From contig CAIIXF020000003.1 in assembly GCA_903813345.2 (NCBI GenBank), forward strand, positions 29,279,248-29,343,247: a stretch of 64,000 nucleotides of DNA. Reading direction: 5' to 3'. The notes below the pieces were generated by a model that saw nothing but the letters and a program-made list of their open reading frames with translations, was not told where the DNA came from and ran no database searches. The DNA is from Owenia fusiformis. Taxonomy: Eukaryota > Annelida > Polychaeta > Sabellida > Oweniidae. Of this stretch, positions 25,012-40,100 are shown one piece after another (within the stretch, counting starts at the first letter, position 1; every line of letters begins with the position of its first letter). The translations under genes and the position numbers were made by a program.

Positions 25012-25121
25012 TTATAGTTTTTTATTTATTAGTAACTGACTCCTGATATGACTACTTGTTGTCACATATATTTTCTGCATTCTGCCCTTTTCTGACAACA
25101 ATGAATTTAAAGGGCCTGTAT
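25012..25121 (-). CDS. Candidate last exon of the SLC7 transporter
   Basis: Acceptor gttttacag and phase 1 entry match the donor at 28714. Encodes [20 protein letters not shown]... and a stop after 36 residues. The MQKIYV segment is only loosely like LAT C-termini, so this could be a chance ORF; the real exon may lie elsewhere between 23.4 and 28.7 kb. Confidence 0.35.
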
Positions 25122-28100
25122 CTGTAAAACATTTTGAAGATATTGAAGATGAGAATGACACTGCTCCTTTAGTACTATAAGGTGCAATCCAATTGTATCT
25201 ATAGTATGCATATAACATTCATAGACTGTATGGTCTATCAACACTGATAGGAGAATAAGACAGTGTATTTTGTAAAATATTCATATGTAGTAATTACATA
25301 TCTGTTTTTATGAATTCCCATGTCAGTTAATAATGTTTTATAATCATTTATGATATTCTAATCCTCAGAATGTTTTAGTTCTTAAAGTGAACAAGTACTT
25401 TTAATTTTACTACTTTTAGCTGCCTAGGTACATACAACCTATTAAATACAGGAAAAGAGCACTGAGTAGATCTTCAAAATGAGGTAAAAACAAAAATAAG
25501 TCTCACATTAATAATATATGAGTACATGAACCATTTATGTGAAAATGATTTGAGAGAAATATTTTCATTGGAAGAATCATATTGGCACTGCACTGTATGC
25601 TGTCTGAATCCTCTTAGTTGATATTGTACAAATTTCTTTAATTAAGATGTTAGTCATCGAGATTCGCAACTCTGGCTGTCACATGTAGTACATGTACATA
25701 TCATTATGAACATATCCTGAGTTCTATGAACATACACTTATGAACATATCCTTATGAACATGTCCTTAGTACAATGAAAATATCCATATGAACATGCCCT
25801 TAGTACTATGAACATATCCTTATGAACATGTCCTTATGTACATGTACATATCTTTATAAACATGCATTTTACAGTTGACAACTTATTTAACTCCAAATTA
25901 CATTGCGGAAATTCCAGACATCCCTTTAAATTACAATTTTATTGTCTGCATATTAACTACACTATATAAATAACTCTCAATTGCAGTTATATCTAGGGTG
26001 CATCATAAGGGTACTAGGCTCACTGGTCAAAACTGAATCAGCAGACCAGTTGTTAAGACACTTCAGCTTGTCCATTGTAACATTTACTTGACATTGCCAT
26101 ATTGGACAGTGGTTATGACACACCCTGTAATTTTAACTTTGAAACCCATGTAAATAAAAAATCAAGATGATACATATACTGTTTACATACACCAATATAA
26201 GAATGATGTCGATGAACATAGCACTCAAATTCCAAAAAAACATGTAAATATACACCTACATGTACATACACGGACACACATGTTTCTCTGTGCAGTTCCC
26301 TGGCTAAAGTTTGGAGGCCTGTTCAAATCTGTTCAAAGGAATACCTCTTTTAAAGGGACAACTGTATCCAAAGGATGATTTCTGCCAGTACAGAGAACAT
26401 TCCCTACTTACAAGTTTCCCTATACAGAAATTTCAAATGTTATTATCCTCCATCTCATTGAAACATCAACTAAACTGTATCAAATTACCCAAAATTGACC
26501 AGTGGACAAGATCTTACCCAGGGAACTGCCTGCATAAACTAAACGAAAAACTTTTATTTATGCTCAATAAGTTGATGTGAATTTTGAGTTGTATATTACA
26601 CTCATTTGACAATGAAAAAAATAAAATGAAAACCAGAACAACGGCAACGCCAAAGCGTAGCGAATCCCATCGAACAGAAATGGCTGGCATTTTTACAAAC
26701 GAAGCGCAAATATCATAAAACAACACACCAGAAAGGCCACCATTTTCAAAATGGTTGCTCACTAGCCAAGTTGCCATCAGAAGAAATAATATGCTTTTAA
26801 GTAGCCACCTCTAAAATTTTTGAAAAATCGCACACGTACTTGTAAAATAACACACATAAAAATGGTGGCCATTTTTCAAAATGGCCGACTACTCCCCAAA
26901 GTTTTATTAGACAATGTGCCATGCTTAAAGTATTCACATATCAAATATGAACAAAATCGCTACACTACTTTTCGAGTTATAGTGAAATACGTTAAAATGG
27001 CGGCCATTTTTCAAATATTGTTTTCAAAATGGCCCCCTTCTACCAAAAGTGTCATAGGACAGTGTGCCAAGCTTATAGTATTCACATACCAAATATGAAC
27101 AAAATCGCTCTACTACTTTTCGAATTATAGTAAAATATGTTAAAATGGCGGCCATTTTTCAAAATTTTTTTTCAAAATGGCCGCCTTCTACCAAAAGTGT
27201 CATAGGACAGTGTGCCATGCTTATAGTATTCACATACCAAATATGAACAAAATCGCTCCACTACTTTTCGAGTTATAGTAAAATACGTTAAAATGGCGGC
27301 CATTTTTCAAAATGGCCGCCTTCTACCATAGTGTCTTTAGACAGTCTGCAATGCTTATAGTATTCACATACCAAATATGAACAAAATCGCTCCACTATTT
27401 TTTGAGTTACAGCAAAAATCGTAAAATGACGAGAAAAGGCCGCCATTTTTCAAGATGGCTGCCATGTGCTTCTTTAATATCTACATTTGTAGCATTATTA
27501 ATGTCCTTTATAATTTTCTTACATTTAAAACATATTGCTATTACAGTTTTACATATTGCACCTAAATTACTGTAAAATCGTCACTAAAATGGCCGCCATT
27601 TTGAAACGAGCGGCCATTTTGAAAATCGGCTTTCGAGCAGAACTTCTACCCCCATAGGGTATATGTGTACAAAATATGAACAAAATCGGGCCAACGGTAT
27701 TTGAGTTATTGCCCGGACGGACGGACGTACGTACGGACGGACGGACGTACGGACGGACGGACGGACGTACGTACGGACGGACGGACGGAGGCGTTCCCTA
27801 TATCCCTCCGAACTTCGTTCGATGGGATAATAATGCGGAAGAAAATGAGAAAGCTACATTTGGGATCGTTATTCACGATAATTTCAATGAACAGCCGGCT
27901 TGCACCTGACACAAATACATGTTTTTTTCCAACACCTCATGAAATGCCTTGAACTATATTCATGTTAACCCCCACAGAGTTAACTCTTTCTTTCCAAACT
28001 TGACCCTGTTGCCTCAGTGGTAATGTGTAAAGCATCATTTCCTAGAGCTCAGCAGGCAAGGGGTTAACTTTCTTGTGATACAACCCAGAGAGCTTTCTGT

Positions 28101-31100
28101 AGAGTCCTAGTTATATGAGCTGCAAGAAATATCAAATATGTTTTGTAAAAAGGTACATATACTACCACATATGAATCTATATTCATATTTGTGCAAGATG
28201 AAAATTGCACTTTGTATATGCGATATGGGTTGAATGAAGTCTCTGAATCTGATTTTACATTGAAGTCTACACTGAATCTGAATTATCATTGCAGTTTATC
28301 CTGAATCTACATTCCAATTTACACTGAATTTGAATTTATATTACAGTTTACCTTGAATTTGAATTTACATTACAGTTTACCTTGAATTTGAATTTACATT
28401 ACAGTTTACCCTGAATCTAAATTTATATCACAGTTTATCCTGAATCTAAATTTACATTACATACTTTACCCTGAATCTGATTTTACATTGCAGTTTACCC
28501 TGAATTAGAATTTACATTACAGTTTATCCTGAATTTGAATTTACATTACAGTTTACCCTGAATCTGAATTTACATCCCAGTTTACCCTGAATTTGAATTT
28601 ACATCCCAGTTTACCCTGAATCCCATCAGCCAATTACTCTCCTCCATGACATTTACAAATAATTTTATGCTTTTGCATCACTCATTGAAGAATAAACCTA
28701 AGTCAAAATCTTACCTGTAAATCTTAAGAAACTCTTTGGTTTATTTTTCCATTTCACGCCAATAAGATAAACAGGTACTCCCGAAGCTACAATTGCGACA
28801 CCTATCCCTGTATCTACTGGTGCTGCATACAGAGGCACGATCAATAGGAAGATACAGATTATAAGGAAACTTATTGGAATGATGATAGGGAACTGAAAAA
28901 CAACAAATAAAATAAAAGTATTACTACCTCACAATATCTCAGGTAAGATTGGGCAATTGGGTGTGAATTAAATTATCCATGGAAACTGAATGTCTCTTTT
29001 GTAGATGTTAATACTAATTGTTTTTCTTAAAACTACAGCCATGAACAACAATAATGTTATGGTTGTAAGAATACAATTTAGCAAGTCAACCTTTGGACCT
29101 GAGTCAACAATTGTAAACTATTAAATCAAATGTTTGTCATTTTAAAGCAAAACAATGTTGCATCACGTTTGTACATTGCAGTATTATCATGATCAGAAGC
29201 CAACCATCATTCATATTGCATTTCCATGCATCATAAACACAAGATAAGGATAAGAAAAGCATATGCCTTGTTTGACAGAGGAAGTTATTTGTAGAGCTCT
29301 AGCTTGTAAACTGATACAAATTGTATACAATATTGTGTCCTATATTGATTAAATTGTATACACTATTGTGTTCTATATTGAGAAATTGTATACAATATTG
29401 TGTCCTATATTGATTAAATTGTATACACTATTGTGTTCTATATTGAGAAATTGTATACAATATTTTTTTTGTTCTATATTGATTAAATTGTATACACAAT
29501 TGTGTTCTATATTGATTAAACTGTATACACTATTGTGTTCTATACTGATTAAATTGTATACAATATTGTGTTCTATATTGATTAAATTGTATACAATATT
29601 GTGTTCTATATTGATTAAATTGTATACAATATTGTGTTCTATATTGATTAAATTGTATACAATATTGTGTTCTATATTGATTAATATGAGTTGTATTCTC
29701 TTACCTTGATTGGTCGGGGCAGTTCAGGTCTTTTATATCTCAGGTATATAAGTCCCAGTACGGAGAGACCTACTGAGAACCACTGCACAAAACTCATGTA
29801 GTTAATAAGTGAGAAAATATCATCAGAGACGAGCATTACTATAGACAAGCCACCCTGAAAAGATACAAAAAATCTAGATTATAAGATGTATACATGTCTT
29901 ATAATCATATCTAATTACATCTAGATTATAAGATCTACAGAATCAGGTCTTTTAAATCAATATAGATAAGCCACCCTGGAATGTACAACATCACCATATT
30001 TTAAAACTGAGACAACATCATTTCAAAAATGTTGAGTAAGATTTTGAATGCAGAAATTTGTGGAAAATAGTATTCACAAGGAATGGTATGATGCCAACTG
30101 ATTCTGACATAGAGACAGGTCATAAGAGATAGCTCATTATAAACCTATCAACAATGTATTGTAAACAACCACCTTAGGTCTGAACTTCTGAGATTTCTAG
30201 AAAATAGACTTGCTAGACATCACACATGTCACAGGGAATGATATGAGGGTAAAGGATTCTGACATAGTGACATCTTACTATTGCAGAAGTGAACTCACTG
30301 TGAAAAGGAGAGCAGGTGCTGGAGTGAAACGTTTGGCATGAATCATGGCCATGGCATCTGGGAGTTGACCTTCTCTGGCACCAACAAAGAACAATCTAAA
30401 AACATACGTACATTTCACAAAAAATTCAATCCAGATGTTTTCTATCTATACATATTGTACTCACACTGTACATCTACTTAATATGGCGGCTGTTTCGAGT
30501 TGGTGGAGTCTGCCAAATTTAGGAGGGACCAAATTCAATATTCCATATTTCAATTATAAAGGAAGGTATACACCTCCAATCTGCACTCTAAAATCATGGT
30601 ACCATGTGATACATTAAGAGTATGGTACCATATTTCACGATACTGTACAGTACCATTTCCAAAACGGTACCGCTCGGTACTGTTGCAGAATGGCTGTGTA
30701 TACATTTCAATATTGCTTGCAAGTCCGCCAAATTAAGTAGACGCCAAATGTTCAAAACAGCAAATCCGCAAAAACTAGAAAAACAGCAACTCCACGGAGT
30801 AGCAAATCCCACCGAACAAAACATATTATGCTTATTATAGCTAGTGTAAATGTTGAAATGTTTGTGTACTTTGTGATAAAAGCATGAAATTTGGCACAGA
30901 GTTAGTTTATACCATTGTGAACTAGGCATCATCATAAAAAATTTGAACCAAATCCGTTCACTGGTTTATGAGTTATCAAAGATTACGTTTTTTAAGAATA
31001 TGGGCCGCCATCTTGAAATTCAGCCGCAAAAATTATTTCTTGAACAGAGCTACTGTGTCCCTAGGCATAATCATATAAAATTTCAACCAAATCTGTTCAC

Positions 31101-34100
31101 TGGTATTTGAGTTATCAAAGATACCGTTTTTTTACGAAAAATTGCTGCCATTTTGAAATTAAGCGGCCATCTTGAAAATGTTTTGTCGAACATAGCTACT
31201 GTGTCCCTAAGCATCATCATATAAAATTTGAACCAAATCCGCTCACTGGTATTTGAGTTATCAAAGATTACATATTTTTACAAGAAATGGCCACCATTTT
31301 AAAATTAAGTGGCCATCTTGAAAAGCTCTTTTTGTGCGAAACTCCTTTGTCCCTACGCATCAGCATATAAAATTTGAACCTAATCCGTTCACTGGTATAT
31401 GAGTTATCAAAGATTACGTTTTTTATTATGAATATGGGCCGCCATCTTGAATATCAGCCGCCTTCTTGAAAATTTATTGAACAGAGCTACTGTGTCCCTA
31501 GGCATAATCATATAAATTTCAACCAAATCTGTTCACTGGTATTTGAGTTATCAAAGATTACGTTTTTTACGAAAAATTGCCGCCATTTTGAAATTAAGCG
31601 GCCATCTTGAAAATGTTTTGTCGAACAGAGCAACTGTGTCCCTAAGCATCATCATAAAAAATTTGAACCAAATCCGTTCACTGGTATTTGAGTTATCAAA
31701 GATTACATATTTTTACGAAAAATGGCTGCCATTTTGAAATTAAGTGGCCATCTTGTAAATCTCTTTTTGTGCGAAACTCCTTTGTCCCTAGGCATCAGCA
31801 TATAAAATTTGAACCAAATCCGCAAACTAGTATTTGAGTTATTAAAGATTACATTTTTTAAGAAAAATGGTGGCCATTTTGAATTCAGTGGCCATATTGA
31901 AAATTCCTTCTCGAGCAGAGGTCCTACACCCATAAGGCATAAGCCTATAAAATTTGAATCAAATCCGTGAAACGGTATTTGAGTTATCGCCCGGACAAAC
32001 AGACGGACGGACGGACGGCTTTCCTATATCCCTCTCGAACATTTTTCGGTGGGATAATTAGTAGGACAAATTGAAAAGGGGTCAATATATGTGTTGATTT
32101 GAGAGAATGTCTGCTTTGAATGTATCAGAGTGCATATAGTCAAGTTTGTCTGTGAATAGCTTTATGGCCTGAACACTAGGTGAAAACATGATATTTGTTA
32201 ATTAAAGCCTGCTGAAATGATCAACCAACTGCAGACCAACTGATGATTTAATCATGTTATGAAGTATAGAAAATTGAAGGATAACTGGCCCAGGATTTAG
32301 GTTTGAACAAAAGGCCTGAAATCCTCATTGTGTCCCCTGGATCCAGGTGTTTTCACTTTAGACATGTCTGTCCATACCTGCCAGATGTGAAGAGTAGTCC
32401 ATTGACCCCACCAAATGTTGATAGTGCCACAAATACTGGGATTATCCAGGCCATGACACCATACAGCTTGTCTGCAAATGTCTAAAATACACCAAAATAT
32501 ATGCATGTAATTAGATAACAAAATAATAATTTCATATAATTTGCAAAATATTTGTTTACAATGACTGAACAGGATGACTTTTCATTCGGAGCTCAATAGA
32601 GAGTAATAATAAAAACACTGTTTAATTAAAGAATGACCTCTTACAAGACATCCACTAAACAAATGGGATTACAAGTAGACATAGAAATAAATAATATCCT
32701 GCAATGAAACAATTGAAAATATTTTATTTTGAATTCATATTTATTTTTTCATTTATTTATGGGTCACGTCTTATCAAAAGTTTATTTAGTGCCACAAATA
32801 CTGGGATTATCCAGGCCATAACACCATACAGCTTGTCTGCAAATGTCTAAAATGCACCAAAATATATGCATTTCATTTGATAACAAATAAACACAAAAAA
32901 ATAATTTCATATAATTTGCAAAATATCTGTCTACAATAACAACACAGGATGAATTTTCATTTGGAATGTTTAATGAAAGAAATGACCTCTTACAAGACAT
33001 CCACTAAACAAATGGGATTACAAATAGAAATAGAAATAAATAATATCATCCTGAGACCGAGATTTTCAAAGTAAAATTCCTAGCTCTTCTTAAGAGGGGT
33101 GGAAGTCAAACAGTTTACAAAGGGTAGAATTACAATAGCTCACTTACCACAGCCACTGCATTAGAAGCCATCACCTCTGCTGGTGACAGCACAGTGTAAT
33201 ACGATATATTAGCCATGACATAGAAAACAGACACGATAGGCAAGGAAATATAGATGGCTCTGGGGAGATTCACGTAAGGATTCTGAAGTTCTTCTGTCAC
33301 ACAATTCAAGAAGTTCCTGCAATGATACAATTGAAAATATTTTATTCTGAATTCATATTTATTTTTTCATTTATTTATGGGTCACGTCTTATCAAAAGTT
33401 TATTGTGTGGAGAGATCCCTGACAATGTTTGATAAGCGATGTTACTTTCCCAAAAACCCATATTTAAACATTAACAAGGCAAAATGTCACCACCTTCTAT
33501 TTGTTAAAGATGTCGATTGCCAAATGCTGAATGCTGAAAACCAACTGCCAAACACCTACTGCAAAACACTGTCCACAAAAAAGTTGGAGACTTCAACAAT
33601 GTGTCATCACTTGTGGTGGTGACAAAACATTGGTGACATGATAAAATCAAGGCTTTAACATGCAAAACGTCACTACCTGACTTTTGTTACAGTTTTGGGA
33701 CATATGGTTTTGTAATAGCACGCTTTTGAAAAATGAGGTTTTTAATAAATAAATACATGTACGATTGTACATAATTTGGAAGTATTTGATGAATTAACAC
33801 ATTACAGCCTCAACGATCTCTTAAAAGCATTTGACAAAGAGGACTCTGACAAATCAGAATTCATTTGCGTTGTTTCTCCTACGATCAATTCTGTTAGTGA
33901 GAAGTAACATTAGAAATTTTCTTTATTTTGACTGGAGATTTAATTGATATGATTTCATTTGCCTGTTTTGCTTATTTATAACATCATGATTTATTTATCC
34001 ATTATCCAAAAAACAACAAATAACGTGTACAAAATTTTGCAAGGTGTAAGGATTGAATCCAAATCCAAAGGTGTCAAATGGCTTGAAAACCAAAATGGAA

Positions 34101-37100
34101 CTAATCTTCTTTGTATTAAAATACTTATTGCCATGGGGTTAGTAAAAATGAAGTTTCTAGTTCAATTATTTGTACATTTTTCTAACTGATGCATAAACAA
34201 TCCAATTGATAATTGAGTTCATAAGTCCTAAAATCAATTTTTGGAAAATGGAAATGGAAATTCAGGGGCCTTGTATGCCCCAAGACCCTCCTAGTTTTGC
34301 TCGGCCTTCGGCCTCACGTACCTGCTATCAAAATCCTGGTTAGGCCGCTGACCTTAACAGGTGATTTATTCTACCTTAATAGACAGTAGTTTATAAGCAA
34401 TTTTAATGCTTTCAATGATCCATAATGGAGTAGGAAGCTAAAATATTTGAACATGGAAATTACAATAGACTCAAATTTATTGGAAATGCCTGTTCACTAT
34501 TTCTTGATTTGATTCAGTCTTAAGTGGGTGGTTTGAATTGATTGCCTTATTGTATGGGACATTATAATTCATTTAATGGGATTTGGCATTTACAATATGT
34601 ATGTCACACACAAGTAAGAAGTTATATAATGGTAAGTTTAGAAAGTATGTACATGTACCTAAAGTGGTATTATGTTCACTACATGCATTCATTCTGTTGA
34701 CAAATACATATAAAACCTGCATATTTGATACATATATGGCATGCTGTTGTAAGTGTTAAAGTGTAACAAAATATGAGATGCTAGATGATGCATACAGTCA
34801 AACCTGTCTAAATGGAACACCTTTGGTACATCTAAAATGTATTCCACTTGGGAGGTGTTCCACTTACAGAAGTTCATTTAACATAAATTCAGTTTTTCAT
34901 GGGACTTTAAAGTGTTCCTCTAAGAGAGGTGTTTCACTTCTGGAGGTGTTCCACTTCTAGAGGTGTTCCACTTTACAGGTTTCACAGTATATTGAAATAT
35001 GATAAATGTTTGGTATCCTATAACTCCCACCTGATGCAAACCTTAAATGTAAATGCCTTTCAATATGGTCACAGTTTTTATGGTACTTATCATGTTTTGC
35101 AAGATTTACACCTTTTGCGAAAATGTAGCAATACCTTTATAACAAACACAAACATTATATTTTGACAGGGCACCTGGATACAATTTGTAGCTTCTTTTTT
35201 GTATTTCAATAAACATTTACCCTTGGCAAACTATACATGGCCATAGTCTCGTATTATTACCAAAACTTTAACAACAACAAAATACCTGGATTTTTTTTAA
35301 AGTTTTTTTCTAATATTTTCATAAAAGTTTTTGTTAGATGCAAAGTACATGTCCCAGAATATATGACCTGATACTTGTTATATAATATAATTTTTGAACA
35401 AACATATAAGCTTGCCAATTTAGGGGTAAACTAAACGAGACCTACCATCCAGCATATGCAAAGAGACCTGAGTATAGAGATAGCGAGATTTTTCCAACGT
35501 CCTTAATTGTACCATCAAAGGAGTTCTCAAAGTTGGTTGTTTCACCTGAAAATACAGAGGAAACACTGAAAAGCCAAAGCTATTGAGTAGAAGCTAAATA
35601 TATTGTACTGCTATAAACAGTTTTCACCTATCAGGTTTGTATAGTCAATGGTTAATGCTGCATGTTCATTTCACTTGTTTCTATGCAGCCAAGAATCAAG
35701 TGCCAAGTGTCCTCAGAGGGGGAGAAACACCAGGGTTCAAAGATGACATACGCTTATAATGTAAATCTGTATTAAGATGACATCGTCGCTGATTGGTCAA
35801 AAGTCGACAAACAAATGACGTCATCAATGGCGGTTTCAAAATTTTCGAAATACGCTTCGAATAATATTATGTTCATTTCTGGCGTGTTAATCAATATCAT
35901 AGCTTCTCATTTCACATCAAGATAAAGAAAGGTGTACGGAATATGCCTATATCAATTAAAACATCCCATCGAAGTGTAGTTTTTGATTACTAGCCGATGA
36001 AAATTCGAACGAACAAAGGTGGTAAGCAAGAGAGGTAATTATGTCTGTCATCTTTGAACTCTGGGGCTTTCCCTCCTCTTAAGTGTCCTCTTATATTCCA
36101 CCAATATTTTTTATAACTGTGTTACTCAAGTCAATTGGTGAGATTAGATGTTTTTTTGGTAATGATTTCCAATTATGTATTTTCAGTATGTTCAAATTGT
36201 TTTTTTCTCTTTTAGTGTGGGGGGGGGCTGATTGCACCCAATGAACTCTTTAACATCTCCTCTCCATAATTAGACATCTAATTATGTTTTTTTTTCATTT
36301 CAGTCATGCTTTCTTAATTACTCCTAGTCTAGGTAAACATATTGTCAAATTCTTTTATTTGTTTAGAAAGTAACACTTGTAAATATATCTGTTCTTCAGG
36401 CCTGTCTTCAGGCTGCAATTAGCGTTTGCTCAGGCTTTGATGTCAAAACAATATCTGCTTCTTATTAAGCTTTCTACAAAATACAGACTGTCTGTAGAAG
36501 GAACATTACTGTTGAATGGAGCACAGGGGAGGGGTATCTGAATATGTCATTTTCAAAATTGTTCCATATATAAAGTAACAAATACTCTTTTGAACGCTTA
36601 ATCCATAGAAGCTTTCATTTCTAAAGTAATAATAAAGTAATAGTTTCATAGTCTTTTGAATCTTAATTTTGGATTAATTAATGAGTATCTTTCATTTGAT
36701 TTTGTCATGTCATATGATTGCCATTTTCCTTTAAACATCACATTGAAAATTTATTTGCCAGTATGTCTCTTTAAAACCTTAGATTCACCTGACCTTGGGC
36801 TTTATTTTCTTTCTTTGGTAACATATATAAAACTGATGTTAAGTAGTAAACCCAATTGTTATTGCGAACTGAGGATAAGATATAAAGCAGGTCAATATTT
36901 TTCCACTGAGAAAATACTGAATGACACTAGTAACTACAAATTGGCAAAATCCTGTCATTGAGATTTTACCTAAGTGATGACAGGACAGACAGTTGACCAA
37001 TTCATGTTGATTTCAGCAATTGTTGCATGTTATGATCTTGTGATACTATCTGGTGTTAAACGTGTTTGTCAATTTATACAGTAAAACCTGTCTTATCTGA

Positions 37101-40100
37101 ACACCAAAGGGACCAGCCCAAAGTTTTCAGATTGGCAGGTATTCACATTTCAAGTTTTTATGAACAAGGATAATCTTTGGCAGTTTAAAGATATTGGACC
37201 AACACACAAAACATGAGGTGTTTTTATATACAGGTTTCACTGTACATTTTAAAACACATAAATTAAGATTAGTTTGAAGCAGAGTATTCTACTCAACAAG
37301 AAAATACGAGGGTTGATAAAATGAAATTCCAGCCCCTGAATAATAGAAACCTGGAGTTACCTGTAATTAGTTCAGGACTTCTGGCACAGCCCTCATAAAA
37401 AGGGTGTGTTTTGCCAGGCACTGTTATTGGTTGTTCATATCTTAATATGTTTGTAAATGGAAAGTACAATGTACCTGAACTTCGCACATTGTCACAAAAC
37501 ATTGATAATGACAAATTAGCCCTATTATTATCTTTTGTTAAAGGTTAGACTGTTATATTTAAACTGTCAACATTATGACAGCACTATGCTCAATATCACT
37601 ATAGCTTTTAACTTACCATAATTTTTCTACCCGATGCATTCTAAAAATGAACAATGTGTACTATAGGTATAAATTATTTCCTTTGAATATATCTGATCAT
37701 TTCCACTTTGTAACATTCATAATCATAAACTGAAATCATAAACTACCTCCTCACCCTCCACAATTTTGAAACAATTTGACACTTTCTCTTACTATGGGCT
37801 TTCTCTTACCATGGGCTTTCTCTTATCATGGGCTTTCTGGTACCATGGGCTTTCTCGTACCATGGGCTTTCTCGTACCATGGGCTTTCTTGTACCATGGG
37901 CTTTCTTTTTTTGAAACCTCATGCTCTAACTTACCCATGAAGATGACGACAAGGCCGGTGACTGTTATCATAGCAAGGGCAAGAAGTTTGGCAGCTGTGA
38001 ATAGATCTTGGATCCTTGTGGCCCAGCGGACATTCAGCACATTCACAATGGTAAGTAGACCTGGAAAAGACAACATGGGAAAATAATTAACTGGATAACC
38101 TATATCTAGGAGTTTGCCTCAACACTGGTGATCCCCTCGATTATGCTGGTTACTGAAACGGCTCGTTACGATAACAAAATGTCGGAACATTGAAGGGACG
38201 AACCGTTTTGGTAACCAGCGTAATCGAGTGGATCACCAGTGCTTAAGTGCCCCAAAAACACCTTTTAACAAGGCATTATTACCATGGCAAAATGTTTCCA
38301 CCTTAAAGAGTGGAACAATTATTAGCCTATACAGACACCAATGACAACACCGAATGCAAACCACAAAAATGGTGACTAACAATATGTCATAATTAACTTT
38401 TGTTGGTGTCATAAAAACGTCAACATTTTAAGCGACTTGGGCTGAAATATTTGATTAGGCCTATTTTAAAAAGCAAAAAATAAATTTTGCTCTGAAATCA
38501 GTTTAGGTTTCTTACTTTGATTTAATGCTGTATAGATTAGCACTCCCAATTCATTTAATGAGTCTTCATACAATCATTGATTGTATTGTTTTACAGCCAA
38601 TCTTTCATTTGGAATCCCATAAAACTAAGTTTACTTTGCAATTTGAGTTCCTGACCGCAACTTAACCTGAAGTCTTAGTTAATATTGAACAAGTTGCTAC
38701 TTTAGTATTCATAAATCAATAGTAATTTCCTGAACTTTGAATAAAAGTTCTGAGTTCTGTCTTTCGAGTTCTATCAGTAATGATAGACTTTACAAAGAAT
38801 TAAAGATTCTATAGTATAATATAATATTCTAAAAAACATGGCTATGAACAGGGGTTTGTATAATTACAATGAATCTTCAAAATGTGGCTCTGTCAACTGT
38901 AGGTTAATCCCAGTAGCAACAGCGGAGACAACACGGATAATTTGTAACACTGGATTTAACAGATTGAACAAGGGATTCTGAGATTCAATATTCCAAGGTC
39001 TTGATGTTAGAACTCTCTTAATTCATATTTTTCAAATTTCTGATAAAAAAGAATCATTTCTCAAATAAGCCCAGAATTTTTGGGAAAATTTGACATTTAT
39101 GATGAAAAAGACTCAACCATTGAATAAGAACTCCTGGGTATAATGCCCAAATATAAGCCATATACTAAACATTAAATTCTTTATCATTTATTGTCAATTT
39201 CAGTGTGATTCATCATAATGAAGATAGGACATGTATTTGTCAAGTGTCACAAATGCCAAACATAATGTACATTGCATGTTGAAAAGGTTTTCACAAAACA
39301 TACTACCAACTATTACAGAGACACATTCTGTACATTTCTGTTCAAGAAGAAAGCATCACAATGAATGCATTTTCCAACCTGGATATATGTTTTTGCGATG
39401 AATTTTAAATTAATATGAGAAGAAGGAGAAGAAAAGACATACTTAAGTTTAATACGATCCTACACATAAAAGAACTGGGGGTGGTGTCCAAATTGACAAA
39501 ACATTTCTATTTCATCATGCTTCTCTCCTTTTTTGCCTTTCTCTTTCTTTATAAACATCCAATCATTTACACACCCCCCCCTCCCCCTCAACTTTATATC
39601 AATACTGTGAACATTTTGACATTATCCCTTACTAAAGGGATCAAGTGGATCAACAACAGCAAGTATTGACAGGCAAATATCTTCTAATTTACTAGAGATA
39701 AAGGCAAATAACATGAAGAGGTCCACTTAATAATCATTTCAATTTATTGTCAATTTCACCCTTGTATAACTCCTGTCTTATCGATCAATTGGTTAAACAT
39801 AATAATCAAACTTAAGCTCGCAAGGGGTGGTTTTTCATTTCTATGTGTGAAACATAAAACATGGAAATAGTCATGTGATAGTCAAAATAAAACTCACAAG
39901 AAGTGGTGATGACTTCCATTATATGGTATATAAATCATTATACCACTCTAAGTCCAATTACAGTTGTATAACATGGGTCTATAACAACGATATAGAGTGG
40001 AGAGTGGTATATCGTCATCGTATACAACTCCTCCGTATACACTCCAGCGTATACCACTGTAGAAGTGCATTCTGGGAGATAATGAAAAAAAATCATGATT

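Noticed and set aside
27676-27952. [12 protein letters not shown]-type ORFs
   Set aside because: Translation of the GGAC/GTAC microsatellite at the end of the periodic repeat.
36656-36961. 101-codon ORF in a transporter intron
   Set aside because: Low-complexity AT-rich frame without domain or conserved pattern.
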